A stretch of DNA of 64,000 nucleotides from Syntrophotalea carbinolica DSM 2380. GTDB taxonomy: Bacteria > Desulfobacterota > Desulfuromonadia > Desulfuromonadales > Syntrophotaleaceae. The notes beneath the pieces were generated by a model. That model was given only the letters and a program-made list of their open reading frames with translations. It was not told the origin of the DNA and ran no database searches. Position 1 is the first letter of the stretch, and every line of letters begins with the position of its first letter. This document shows positions 24,587-33,561 of this stretch, piece after piece. A program made the translations under genes and the position numbers. The stretch is taken from assembly GCF_000012885.1 (NCBI RefSeq), contig NC_007498.2, positions 744,001-808,000 of the forward strand, read 5' to 3'.

Positions 24587-26449
24587 TCAGAGCGGCCATA
24601 CTAAAAGCAGCATAGGTACGCTGACCGCTACTACAATGATCTCCAAAACCAAGCCCATCCGCCAATAATCACCAAACTTGAAACCACCGGGCCCCAGTAT
24701 CAGCGTATTATTTTGATGGCCAATGGGAGTCAGAAAGGCACAGGATGCCCCTACCGCGATAGCCATTAGAAAGGTGTCCGCATTGACTCCGAGTTGATTG
24801 GAGGTGCTGATGGCGATCGGGCACATAACCGCCGCTGTAGCAGCGTTGTTCATAAGGTCAGACATGAACATGGTCACCACCAACAGCATTACCAGCCCAA
24901 AGACAGCATCTCCTCGGGCCACATCCTCCAGCAAAACACGTGCAATCAAATCGGCCGTACCGGTGGTTTCCATGGCCTCGGCAACCGGCAGCATCGCAGC
25001 TAACAGCACGATAACTGGCCAATCGATGGCCGTATAAATCGAACGCGCCGGTACTAGCCCGATGACGATATAAACCAGTGCGCCGGCTGCGAACGAAATT
25101 GCTGTAGGCATCAAACCGAAGGCAGCACAAGCTAAGGAAAGGACCATAACAAGTGCTGCGGTAAGGGCCTTTCCTGTTTTCGGCACCCGGATGTCGCGCT
25201 TGGCCAGTGGCAGGCAGCCGAATTGTGTGGCGAAGCCTGTCAGCGCCTCAGGAGCGCCATCCATCAACAGGACGTCGCCAGGTTTGATGACTGTGGACCG
25301 CAATCGCTTGATTGAACGTCGCCCCTGGCGCGATATGGCCAACAGGTTGATGTGGTATCGGGTGCGCAACCTTATGTCGGTAGCGGAACGGTTAACCAGC
25401 GGCGAGTTCAGCATCACGACGAGTTCCTGAACAACCATCTCTTCCCGTTTGGGTTTTGTTTTTTTCTTCTCTTGCGGTTGCTTGCTTTCCAAATACTCTT
25501 GTTTGCCCGGTTTTTCCGTTTTGCCATTTCTTTTCTCTTCGGGTTCCTCGTCGGTTTCTGAAACGTCCTCTTCAAGCTTGAAGCCCATGGCTGAAAGCGT
25601 TGAGGCCAGGGTTTCCGGATCGACCTCGATGACAAGAATATCGTTTTCCCGCAACACCCGCCTGGAATCCGGGGCAGAAATACGAACATCGCCGCGTATC
25701 ATTCCGATGATCTGGGCATCCGATTCTTCGAGCATTAGGTCCACTTCGCCCAGAGTCTTGCCAACAGATTTACTGTCTGCGAGGATTCTGACCTCGCTCA
25801 GGTAATTGCCCGATTCGAAGCCGGTGGTATCGACTTGTTCGCGCGCTGGCACCATCCGCCAGCCCACCAAGGCCACAAAGACAACGCCTAAAACCGCGAC
25901 GGCAACACCGACTGGAGTAAAATCGAATATGGCGAAGGGTCCCATGTCTGTCGTTGCACGAAACCCGGAGACAACCAGGTTGGGAGGGGTCCCGATTAGA
26001 GTTGTCATGCCGCCCAGAATGGAACCAAAAGCCAACGGCATAAGGATCTGCCCTGGCTTCAGGCTCTGTTTGTTCGCCATCTGAATGGCAATGGGCATCA
26101 GCAACGCCAGGGCGCCGACATTGTTCATGAAACAAGACAATAAAGCGGCCAGGCCAACCAACACCAGAATGCTTACTGTCGGACCGGTCGATTTTGGCAG
26201 TAGTCGCTGCGCTAGCATATCGACAGCTCCGGTGATCTGAAGACCGTAACCGAGCACCAAAACGCAAGCGACCGTGATTACCGCAGGATGCCCTAGGCCC
26301 GAAAAAGCCATGTTTTCGGGCACAAGCCCAGTGAATACGCAAGCCAGCAGCGCTGCCACGCCTACCATGTCATGCCGCCATCGCCCCCAAAGGAATATGG
26401 CCATCGTTGCCGCCAGCACCACAATAATTACAACTTGATCATTTGTCAT
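24587..26449 (-). CDS. SLC13/DASS permease with two RCK-C (TrkA-C) domains
   Basis: 620 residues. About ten membrane helices in two halves (near 5-190 and 420-620) flank a cytoplasmic part with two TrkA-C domains, near 205-285 (LGEVDLMLEESDAQIIGMIR) and 335-415 (RYHINLLAISRQGRR), separated by an unusual Lys/Glu-rich linker (EEPEEKRNGKTEKPGKQ). Members move sulfate, dicarboxylates or other anions with sodium; RCK-C domains bind regulatory ligands. ATG 26449 begins the first helix. It faces left and is separated by about 500 bases from the divergent three-gene set. Confidence 0.88.
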   Translation of the reverse strand: MTNDQVVIIVVLAATMAIFLWGRWRHDMVGVAALLACVFTGLVPENMAFSGLGHPAVITVACVLVLGYGLQITGAVDMLAQRLLPKSTGPTVSILVLVGLAALLSCFMNNVGALALLMPIAIQMANKQSLKPGQILMPLAFGSILGGMTTLIGTPPNLVVSGFRATTDMGPFAIFDFTPVGVAVAVLGVVFVALVGWRMVPAREQVDTTGFESGNYLSEVRILADSKSVGKTLGEVDLMLEESDAQIIGMIRGDVRISAPDSRRVLRENDILVIEVDPETLASTLSAMGFKLEEDVSETDEEPEEKRNGKTEKPGKQEYLESKQPQEKKKTKPKREEMVVQELVVMLNSPLVNRSATDIRLRTRYHINLLAISRQGRRSIKRLRSTVIKPGDVLLMDGAPEALTGFATQFGCLPLAKRDIRVPKTGKALTAALVMVLSLACAAFGLMPTAISFAAGALVYIVIGLVPARSIYTAIDWPVIVLLAAMLPVAEAMETTGTADLIARVLLEDVARGDAVFGLVMLLVVTMFMSDLMNNAATAAVMCPIAISTSNQLGVNADTFLMAIAVGASCAFLTPIGHQNNTLILGPGGFKFGDYWRMGLVLEIIVVAVSVPMLLLVWPL

Positions 26450-26944
26450 AATCGCCCATGTCCCAAATTCGATGAATGCAGTAAAAAACAAGAAACATTA
26501 AAGGACCCAGAAACAAGCCGGTAGGCTTATGTTAGATGAAGCAGGGAAAGACACGGCAGTAGATTTAAAAAACGTCCTTGATGGTCAACTTTAAACCTTC
26601 GTAGGCAGTTCCTTCCATTCTTGAAAGAATCTGATTGAACGGCATCGGGAATTTTGAGCCTATCACGAAGAGTTGGCACCAAATCGAGCGTAACTTATGT
26701 CAGGAAGACCTGCCTAAAGCCTAACTCAGTCTCCACTACAGTCAAAAAGATATATTAAGCCATAGCAATGGAAGCATCGGGGCAGCATGGTAAAATTAAG
26801 ATCATAATTTTAAAGCGAAATCGCTTGTAAAAACATCACCCAAAATTCTGTTCCGCAGAGATTGCCACAACGAGCGCATTACCAAGTGGCCCTTTTCATA
26901 AAACGATCGAGGCCGTTGCGCAGTGTGCCTAAAGGAGGAAACTC
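26450..26944. other. Divergent intergenic region in the transporter segment
   Basis: About 495 bases, AT-rich, between a leftward DASS permease and the rightward MscS-like gene. No protein gene with a start signal was found; a 21-codon frame at 26529 lacks a ribosome site. Promoters for both sides are expected here, but none could be fixed with confidence. Confidence 0.5.
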
Positions 26945-27781
26945 ATGCCATGGCAGCCGGAATTCTGGGAAAAAACCCTGAGTCGAATGCTTGCCGATCT
27001 GATAAACTGGCTTCCGGCCTTGGGGGCGGTATTGCTCCTGCTCATCATAGGCTGGGTGGTGGCTCGCCTGGCACAAGCCATTTTGACCGGAGTTCTGCGC
27101 CGTCTGCGCTTTGACCGTCTTGGGGAGAGATCGGGGGCGGCTACGGTGCTGCGCAGTCTGGGGATGGATCCCTCTGCCTCCCTTCTGGTCGCCCGACTGA
27201 TTTTTTGGCTGGTTCTGCTGGTGTTTCTTCTGACGGCGGCCGAAACCTTGAACATACGCGGCCTGACGAGCGCCTTGGAGAGCCTCATCGCTTACCTGCC
27301 CCGATTGCTAGCAGCCGGCCTGATTCTTCTGTTAGGAGCGATGGCGTCACGGTTGGCAGGCAAGGCCATGGACTCCTTGGCGGGACAATCCGGCATCAGG
27401 GGCGGACTGGCCTTCGGCTTGGCGGGTCGTTACCTTATTCTGACTTTTGCCGTAGTTTTGGCCCTGGGGCAGCTTGGGTTGGATACGACACTGCTTATAG
27501 TCACGGCTACCGTCCTGCTTGCCTCGGCTGCCCTGGCCTTAACTGTGGCTTTTGGCTTGGGGAGCCGTGATTTGGCGCGCAACATAATGGCCGGTTTGTA
27601 CGTCCGGGAGGAGTTCACCATCGGCCTGAAACTTGAAGTCGGTGACTTTCTGGGCCGTCTGAAAAGTATCGGTCCAAGTAAATCGGTACTGGAAACCGAG
27701 TCCGGCCTGGTCTCTCTTCCCAATTCCCTACTGATCGAGATGGCTGTTACCATCATCTCAGAGGAGAGGACGGTCGAGTGA
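26945..27781 (+). CDS. MscS-like small membrane protein with conserved TM-helix repeats
   Basis: 278 residues. About five hydrophobic helices (near 22-42, 80-100, 118-140, 160-180 and 183-205) include the conserved TM-helix pattern ALGAVLLLLIIGWVVARL. The end (about 225-265) resembles the MscS beta domain, GDFLGRLKSIGPSKSVLETE followed by GLVSLPNSLLIE. The large C-terminal cage of full MscS channels is absent. A consensus AAAGGAGG precedes ATG 26945. The stop overlaps the next start by four bases (GTGA), so translation with the DASS fusion gene is likely coupled. Confidence 0.8.
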   Translation: MPWQPEFWEKTLSRMLADLINWLPALGAVLLLLIIGWVVARLAQAILTGVLRRLRFDRLGERSGAATVLRSLGMDPSASLLVARLIFWLVLLVFLLTAAETLNIRGLTSALESLIAYLPRLLAAGLILLLGAMASRLAGKAMDSLAGQSGIRGGLAFGLAGRYLILTFAVVLALGQLGLDTTLLIVTATVLLASAALALTVAFGLGSRDLARNIMAGLYVREEFTIGLKLEVGDFLGRLKSIGPSKSVLETESGLVSLPNSLLIEMAVTIISEERTVE

Positions 27782-29490
27782 TCGAGAAACACGTCTCTGC
27801 AGTCGATTATGTCGAGGGTCGGCTGGCACCCGACGAACAGAAGGAGGCCGATGACCATTTGGCCATCTGCGCCCGGTGTCGTGAACAAGTAGCGGCGGTA
27901 CGCGCTAAACGAGGCCAAAGTATTCCCTCAACGTTGCGTCGTTTCACCGGCCGGATGCTGGTGGGCGGGATGACCCTCCTCGAACCACTAGTGCGTCGCC
28001 TGCCTTTCGCGCCCCAGCCTGACAAAGAGAATGCGGATACTGCACTCGCCCCGGTCCGGGTACTGACCCCCCGCGCAAAGACAGGCCTGGGCCAGGTGAC
28101 GGCACTGATCGGTCGTTTCGGGCTGGTGCTGCTCATCACCTTCGGAGTGCTGTTGCTCCCCGTTCCGCCGACCCTTTCAGTGCAGGGACACCGTGCCTTG
28201 GCAGCCTTTGCCTTTACCGCTGCGATCCTCGCCCTCGAACCGGTATCTCTGCCCATCGCCGCGCTAATGGTGCCCCTGGCCCAGGTGGCCTTGGGGGTAG
28301 CGACCACTCCCCAAGTTTTTGAAACCTTTTCCCGGCCCGTGGTGTTTCTCATCCTTGGCAGCCTCTTCATGGCTGAAGCCTTGCGCAAACACGGCCTGAC
28401 TCGCCGGCTAGCCCTACTGGTAATTGTCCGTTCGGGCGGTGGAGTGAAGATGATGCTGCTGGGCCTCATGACTCTGGCGGCCCTGTTTTCCATGTGGATA
28501 GTGAACACCGCCACGACTGCAATGCTCATCCCGGTGGCCATGACTATCTCCAGTCAGGTCGAAGATCCGGACGATGCCCGTGGTTTATTGGTGTTGCTGG
28601 TGTTGGGCCTGGCTTACAGTGCCAGCCTTGGCGGCATGGCAACGATCACAGGGGCTGCTCCAAACGCAGTGGCTTCCAGTTTCCTGGCACAGATTGGTCG
28701 TTGGACCTTTCTCCACTGGATGAAGTATGGCCTGCCGGCTTTTCTGGTGATCTTTCCACTTACCTGGTGGATACTGCTCAAACTGGTCAAGGTTCCGGTC
28801 CAGCGTCTTGATGTGGAGCCGGCTCGTCAGCAGGTGCTGGCCATGGGCCCGATGAGTCGCACAGAGCGGGAAATTCTTCTTTTGCTTGCTGCGGCGGCAA
28901 TACTATGGATCGGCGGGCCTTCTATCGAAGCGGTATTAGGTCTTCCATCAACCTTGCTTTCCGCTGCCATGGTCGCGGTAATTGCTGTCTCCTATCTGGC
29001 GATTCGCGAGATTATCAATTGGGAAGACCTTAAGGGGGTGAGTTGGGGAATCTTTCTTATCATCGGTGCCGGTCTTTCCTTAGGGGAGACCCTGGTTCGC
29101 AACGGTGTCACTGACTGGTTTGCCTCTCTATTCAGCCCGGTATTTTCAAATTCCCCCATGTTGGTAAGCCTGTTATTGATGGTTTTTGTTTCGGCGCTGC
29201 TGACTAATCTTCTAAATAATACCACCATCACAGCCGTGCTCGTCCCTATCCTCATAACCCTGGCGCTAAATAATCCCTCCTTGAATGCAGTACAATTAGT
29301 CCTCCCCATCACTATGGCCACAACCTTCGGCTATTCACTCCCATCGGCATCGGGACGCATGGCATTAATCGCTGCTACCGGCATTATCAGTCGCATCGAG
29401 ATGATGCGATATGGCCTTATTCTCACTCTGGTCAGCTCCATGGTACTCACCTTGTTTTTCTATGCCTTGGCATTGTTGAACTGGATCTAG
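27778..29490 (+). CDS. DASS/SLC13 permease with N-terminal zinc-finger (zf-HC2-like) domain
   Basis: 570 residues. Residues 1-45 resemble the anti-sigma zinc-finger domain: DYVEGRLAPDEQKEADDHL, then ICARCREQVAAV, giving the His-x3-Cys-x2-Cys arrangement. A linker with basic residues (45-110) leads to a full SLC13/DASS permease of about eleven helices with MWIVNTATTAMLIPVA and LLNNTTITAVLVP, the paired Asn-Thr motifs that bind sodium and substrate. The start is GTG 27778. Substrate unknown. The fusion is unusual and may let the carrier sense or bind a partner. It lies in a three-gene run with an MscS-like protein and a TrkA-N protein. Confidence 0.85.
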   Translation: MIEKHVSAVDYVEGRLAPDEQKEADDHLAICARCREQVAAVRAKRGQSIPSTLRRFTGRMLVGGMTLLEPLVRRLPFAPQPDKENADTALAPVRVLTPRAKTGLGQVTALIGRFGLVLLITFGVLLLPVPPTLSVQGHRALAAFAFTAAILALEPVSLPIAALMVPLAQVALGVATTPQVFETFSRPVVFLILGSLFMAEALRKHGLTRRLALLVIVRSGGGVKMMLLGLMTLAALFSMWIVNTATTAMLIPVAMTISSQVEDPDDARGLLVLLVLGLAYSASLGGMATITGAAPNAVASSFLAQIGRWTFLHWMKYGLPAFLVIFPLTWWILLKLVKVPVQRLDVEPARQQVLAMGPMSRTEREILLLLAAAAILWIGGPSIEAVLGLPSTLLSAAMVAVIAVSYLAIREIINWEDLKGVSWGIFLIIGAGLSLGETLVRNGVTDWFASLFSPVFSNSPMLVSLLLMVFVSALLTNLLNNTTITAVLVPILITLALNNPSLNAVQLVLPITMATTFGYSLPSASGRMALIAATGIISRIEMMRYGLILTLVSSMVLTLFFYALALLNWI

Positions 29491-29504
29491 AAGGAGAAAC
29501 GACG

Positions 29505-29852
29505 ATGCGAATTCTGGTCATCGGTGCCGGCCGTACCGGTGCAAAAGTTATTCAGCAATTGAAAAAAAATCCGGGCATCGAGATTTTGATCGCCGATCCG
29601 CGTCAACAGCTCTATGCTGTGGACGAAGGCATCATCGAGAAAGTTGATATTCATGAGGCCCTGACGCCCATGACGTTGCAGCATGTATTGAAGCAGACTG
29701 TTCCGGACATGGTGTTGCTGGCAATGCCGACTGAGGACATGGGGCTGGGAAAAGCGCCAGGCATAGACATACTTGCAGAGGCCTTACGGGAAGAGCTTGC
29801 CGCTCTGGCCAAAGTACCTGTGATAGAAGTGGCGCGAGCGGCCCGCTGCTAA
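29505..29852 (+). CDS. TrkA-N type NAD-binding protein
   Basis: 115 residues, only the Rossmann nucleotide-binding half of a TrkA/RCK subunit. MRILVIGAGRTGAKVIQQL carries the GxGxxG motif and IEILIADPRQQ ends with the acidic residue that binds the ribose. No TrkA-C domain is attached. It follows the DASS fusion gene after 14 bases with an AGAAGGAG-like ribosome site. It may be the soluble regulatory subunit for the neighbouring MscS-like or DASS protein; this is inference from position. Confidence 0.8.
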   Translation: MRILVIGAGRTGAKVIQQLKKNPGIEILIADPRQQLYAVDEGIIEKVDIHEALTPMTLQHVLKQTVPDMVLLAMPTEDMGLGKAPGIDILAEALREELAALAKVPVIEVARAARC

Positions 29853-30038
29853 TGGAAAATTATCAGGCGGTTTCGGCACACGATATCCTTTCACTTTCCA
29901 TTCCGGCGTTACTTCTACCTAAAGGTTGCCCGCCCCCCTGCGTGAATTCAGGTTTGCGCTTTATTGAGGCAATGATTTGGCAAATTACCAAGTTGGGCTG
30001 AGGGAATAAAGGCTTGAAGTATGAAGTAACGACCAAAT

Positions 30039-30932
30039 TCAGGATTGGGGGGGGCTGTAAAAATCGAAGATATGACGGCAAGCCTGTTCGGCGCTGTCAA
30101 CAAAAGAAAACAGTTGCAGATCCTCGGCAGAGATCATGCCTTCTTCAGCAAGGGCATTAAAATTGATCACACGCTCCCAATAGGACCTGCCAAAAAGCAA
30201 GACGGGAACCGGTTTGATTTTTTTTGTCTGAATCAGGGTCAGTGTTTCAAATAACTCATCGAGCGTGCCGTAACCTCCGGGAAATGCGACAAGGGCCTTT
30301 GCCCGCATGAGGAAATGCATTTTGCGAATGGCAAAATAGTGGAACTGAAAGCAGAGCTCAGGGGTGATATAGGGATTGGGTTCCTGCTCCATCGGCAGAA
30401 CGATGTTGAGGCCGATATTCTCGGCACCGACATCGTAGGCACCGCGATTGGCCGCTTCCATGATTCCCGCGCCACCGCCCGTAATGACGATCAGCTCGCA
30501 GCCGATTTGACTTTGGCACTCCTTGGACAGAAGTGCGGTAAAGCGACGAGCCTCCTCATAGTATCGAGCATTCTCGCAGGCCCGTTCAGCTGCAGCAAGT
30601 TCGGTTAACAGCTCCTCTTCATCCGGTGCAGCCGCTAATGCCTTGCGCACCCTTTTCAGGCGTTCTTCAGCTTTTTCCGGATCCATGGTTCTGGCGCTGC
30701 CAAACACCACCACAGTACTGTCGATGCCAACATCCTGTTGAATCAGTTCTGGCTTTAAAAGTTCAAGCTGAAGGCGAACCGGGCGCAACTCATCGCGCAG
30801 CAGGAAATCATCGTCGTGATAGGCCAGCAGGTAGGACGGCGATTCTGTTTGCGGCGAAGGCACGCAGAGTTTGGCCGCTTCAGCATCTTCGGCGGCATTT
30901 GGGAAAGGCCGTTGTTTGCTATGGTTCGGCAT
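30039..30932 (-). CDS. LOG family protein (TIGR00730-type nucleoside-monophosphate phosphoribohydrolase)
   Basis: 297 residues. The LOG signature is complete: VVFGSARTMDP near 78, TGGGAGIMEAANRGA near 165-180 and FPGGYGTLDELFE near 229-241. Such proteins cleave ribose from nucleoside 5'-monophosphates (cytokinin-activating in plants) and are often misnamed lysine decarboxylase. An added N-terminal extension of about 60 residues is longer than in small bacterial LOGs. ATG 30932 has AAGGAG eleven bases upstream. It faces left after the beta-CASP gene in the same direction (about 120 bases). Confidence 0.87.
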   Translation of the reverse strand: MPNHSKQRPFPNAAEDAEAAKLCVPSPQTESPSYLLAYHDDDFLLRDELRPVRLQLELLKPELIQQDVGIDSTVVVFGSARTMDPEKAEERLKRVRKALAAAPDEEELLTELAAAERACENARYYEEARRFTALLSKECQSQIGCELIVITGGGAGIMEAANRGAYDVGAENIGLNIVLPMEQEPNPYITPELCFQFHYFAIRKMHFLMRAKALVAFPGGYGTLDELFETLTLIQTKKIKPVPVLLFGRSYWERVINFNALAEEGMISAEDLQLFSFVDSAEQACRHIFDFYSPPQS

Positions 30933-31052
30933 CTGTCTATTTTCTCCTTGCTGACAGGCAATAACCTGGTATTTCCGTTGTAGTATCTGAACACCGAAAG
31001 CTCCGGAAGTGTCTCAAGATCTGTATCAATTGTTTTAGGTTGCCGCTTCAGT

Positions 31053-32462
31053 TCATACGTTGAATGATTGCAGGGGCTCCGGAATTACCACGTTGTCGAG
31101 GGCCAGCTCTGTTTGGAGGGCCTGCCGCAGACTACTGGAAGCGTCCTCTTCGCCATGAACTATGAACGTGTGCTCCGGCTTCTTTTCCATAACCCGCACA
31201 AATTCCAGGAGCCCGTCCCGGTCAGCGTGGCCAGAGAAGCCGGTAAAAATTTCCACGTTGGCTTTCACCTGGTATTCCTCACCGTAAATACCAACGGACG
31301 GCTTCTTTTCTACAATATATCGGCCTAGAGTATTCGGTGCCTGCCAACCGGTCAGGAGGATGGTGTTTCGGGAGTTCCCGATACGGTTTCGAAGATGATG
31401 GAGGATGCGCCCCCCCTCCAGCATGCCACTGGCGCTAATAATTATCGCTGGGATTTTGAGGCTGTTGAGAGCTTTGGACTCCTCCACCGTTTTGGTGTAT
31501 TGGAGACGCCCGAAACCAAAGGGGTTTTTATCTTCGTCCGTTAGCAGAAATTCCCGGATCTCGGCATCGAAATCCTCCAGATGAAGGCGGAAGATGTCGG
31601 TGACCCGGGTTGCTAATGGGCTGTCGACGAAGATCGGCAGGTCGGGAATCCGCCCAGCGTTGTGGAGTTTGTGCAAAGCGTAGACGAGTTGTTGAGTCCG
31701 ACCGACGGCAAAGGCCGGGATCAAAAGCGAGCCACCACGAGTGACGGTCTCATTGACGATGCGTTCCAGCTCCTCTTCAGACTCAAGATAAGGAGGATGC
31801 AGTCGGTTGCCGTAGGTGCTCTCCATGATGAGAATATCGGCACCGTCGCCGATCGGCACGGGATCGCGGATGATGGGGATCCCCGGTCTTCCTATATCGC
31901 CGCTGAACACGAGCCGTCGGTTTCGGCCGGTTTCTTGATCGTCGATGTCGAGGATTACGTGAGCGCTGCCCAGCATATGTCCGGCATCAACAAAAGTGAC
32001 ATAGACACCGGGAAAGAGACGGTGCCGCCGCTCGTAGCCGATACCTACAAACTGTTTCATGGCCTTAGTTACGTCTGCTCTGGTGTAGAGAGGTTCGAAA
32101 AGACGCTGGCCCTTTTTTTTGCGCCGGCGGTTGACAAACTCTACATCTTTCTCCTGGATAAATGCACTGTCCATAAGCATGACTTCGCATAGGTCTCGTG
32201 TTGCCGCGGTGCAGAAGATTTCGCCAGCAAAGCCGTTCTTAACGAAACAGGGGATGCGTCCGGAATGATCGATGTGTGCGTGGGAGAGAACCAGGCAATC
32301 GATCTCTTTGCCTTGGCAAAATTCGCTGCGATTTCGTTCGAACGATTCCTTTCTCTTGCCCTGAAACAAGCCGCAGTCGAGCAAGATTTTTTTGCCATTG
32401 ACTTCCAGTAAATGCTGGGAGCCGGTGACCGTCTGAACGGCGCCGTGAAAGGTGATTTTCAT
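31053..32462 (-). CDS. Metallo-beta-lactamase fold, beta-CASP family RNA-processing exonuclease-like protein
   Basis: 469 residues. Metallo-beta-lactamase part (about 1-200) with LSHAHIDHSGRIP near 57-69 (HxHxDH zinc motif) and DAGHMLGSAHV; the beta-CASP region (about 240-370) includes SASGMLEGGRILHH, and a C-terminal zinc-related RNA-specificity segment holds FSGHADRDGLL. This is the archaeal CPSF/YSH1-like group that also occurs in bacteria, distinct from RNase J at 34.3 kb. Substrate is unproven, likely RNA. Faces left, upstream of the LOG gene. Confidence 0.9.
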   Translation of the reverse strand: MKITFHGAVQTVTGSQHLLEVNGKKILLDCGLFQGKRKESFERNRSEFCQGKEIDCLVLSHAHIDHSGRIPCFVKNGFAGEIFCTAATRDLCEVMLMDSAFIQEKDVEFVNRRRKKKGQRLFEPLYTRADVTKAMKQFVGIGYERRHRLFPGVYVTFVDAGHMLGSAHVILDIDDQETGRNRRLVFSGDIGRPGIPIIRDPVPIGDGADILIMESTYGNRLHPPYLESEEELERIVNETVTRGGSLLIPAFAVGRTQQLVYALHKLHNAGRIPDLPIFVDSPLATRVTDIFRLHLEDFDAEIREFLLTDEDKNPFGFGRLQYTKTVEESKALNSLKIPAIIISASGMLEGGRILHHLRNRIGNSRNTILLTGWQAPNTLGRYIVEKKPSVGIYGEEYQVKANVEIFTGFSGHADRDGLLEFVRVMEKKPEHTFIVHGEEDASSSLRQALQTELALDNVVIPEPLQSFNV

Positions 32463-32639
32463 TTTTCCCCTCTATCAGAAACACTGCAGAGCGTTTCACA
32501 AATCTTTTCTTTATCAATAACAATGATCTGAACTTTCTGCCAAATTTTATCATTGTCTAGTAAGTTGTCTAATCAGGGCTCATCCTTTTAAACTTTCACA
32601 GGAAAGTAAGTGAGCGAGTGAAAAGATAGAAGAGTAACC

Positions 32640-32699
32640 GGTGTCAGCCTCCTTGAGAATGGCAACGATCTGCGTTTCCGTGAATCGTGATTTTTTCAT
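32640..32699 (-). pseudogene. Relic of IS3-family transposase OrfA (first 20 codons)
   Basis: Read on the minus strand from the ATG at 32699, 20 codons spell MKKSRFTETQIVAILKEADT, an almost exact match to the start of IS3-family OrfA proteins (IS407/ISxac-like helix-turn-helix). Homology then stops: the next codons read GYSSIFSLAHLLS and end at a stop. The rest of OrfA, OrfB and both clear terminal repeats are missing. It marks past insertion and deletion at the right edge of the 24-32.7 kb transporter segment. Confidence 0.8.
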
Positions 32700-32790
32700 A
32701 AGAGCCTACTGGTCGTAGTGTGCCAGAAAGTTCTGCTTTTGCCATGTCTGTCATTTGGGGAAGCTTAGGTTTCCATTTTGACAAAAGAAA

Positions 32791-32820
32791 AAGGCTGCAA
32801 GATCAATGTCTTGCAGCCTT
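32791..32820 (-). terminator. Intrinsic terminator of ssb
   Basis: AAGGCTGCAAG (32791-32801) and CTTGCAGCCTT (32810-32820) form a perfect 11-bp stem with an 8-base loop. On the minus strand it is followed by TTTTTCTTTTG, 28 bases after the ssb stop. Confidence 0.85.
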
Positions 32821-32847
32821 TGTTTACATTTTTTGTAGGCACCTATC

Positions 32848-33321
32848 CTAAAACGGAATATCGTCGTCCGGATTGAACGGGGGCTCTTCGTACTGATTTT
32901 GCTGGGGTTGGTTGTTGCTTGCCGGGCGTTCCTGGCGTTCCGGATGCGGTTCGCGACGTTGATAGCCGCCACCTCCACCGCTGTTGTCGTCGCCGGGACG
33001 ACCGAGCATCTGCATCTGGTCGGCGACGATTTCGGTGATGTAGCGCCGGTTGCCGTCGCGATCCTCGTAGGAGCGGGTCTGGATTTTGCCCTCGATATAA
33101 ACCTGCCGGCCTTTGCTCAGATATTTGCCGCAGATTTCGGCCAGTTGCCGCCACGCAACGATATTGTGCCACTCGGTTTTTTCCTGGCTGTTGCCGTCGC
33201 GATCCTTGTAACGCTCTGTTGTCGCCAGCGAAAAGTTGGCAACGGCAGTGCCGGACGCCGTGTAGCGCAGTTCGGGATCTTTGCCGAGATTGCCGACCAG
33301 AATGACTTTGTTAACCGACAT
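32848..33321 (-). CDS. ssb: Single-stranded DNA-binding protein
   Basis: 157 residues. OB-fold core at about 1-110 ([19 protein letters not shown], then [12 protein letters not shown], then [19 protein letters not shown] and [20 protein letters not shown]) and a flexible Gly/Pro/Gln-rich tail ending in the acidic tip DDDIPF, which docks replication and repair partners. It coats single-stranded DNA during replication, recombination and repair. ATG 33321 follows a GGAGG site. Own promoter and terminator suggest a single-gene unit. Confidence 0.97.
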   Translation of the reverse strand: MSVNKVILVGNLGKDPELRYTASGTAVANFSLATTERYKDRDGNSQEKTEWHNIVAWRQLAEICGKYLSKGRQVYIEGKIQTRSYEDRDGNRRYITEIVADQMQMLGRPGDDNSGGGGGYQRREPHPERQERPASNNQPQQNQYEEPPFNPDDDIPF

Positions 33322-33371
33322 GAGCTATAGCCTCCATGAGTATTTGTTTATCTTTGTGTTCTGTTCACGCG

Positions 33372-33400
33372 AGTCTAACGGAAATACGTGGGGGTGTAAA
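33372..33400 (-). promoter_or_regulatory. Probable sigma-70 promoter of ssb
   Basis: On the minus strand TTTACA (33400-33395), a 17-base spacer, then TAGACT (33377-33372). It lies about 50 bases before the ssb start and faces it. Confidence 0.5.
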
Positions 33401-33561
33401 GGACTCTTTGCCCCGTTTTATCCATGGTGCGACGCCGTAAAAACGTCCATGGCCTATGATTCCATCCCTGCCGGTCGCGTACACGGCTGAAAAGGTTTGA
33501 CTCTCCTCGGGCAGGTTTCGTAAACTGGCGCGATATATATAAAATATAGGGAGTTTATTTT

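Larger units (their letters stand above)
32463..32847. other. Intergenic region with IS relic and ssb terminator
   Basis: About 385 bases between the beta-CASP gene and ssb. It contains the IS3-family transposase fragment at 32640-32699 and the ssb terminator at 32791-32820. The remaining bases hold no recognisable gene. Confidence 0.6.
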
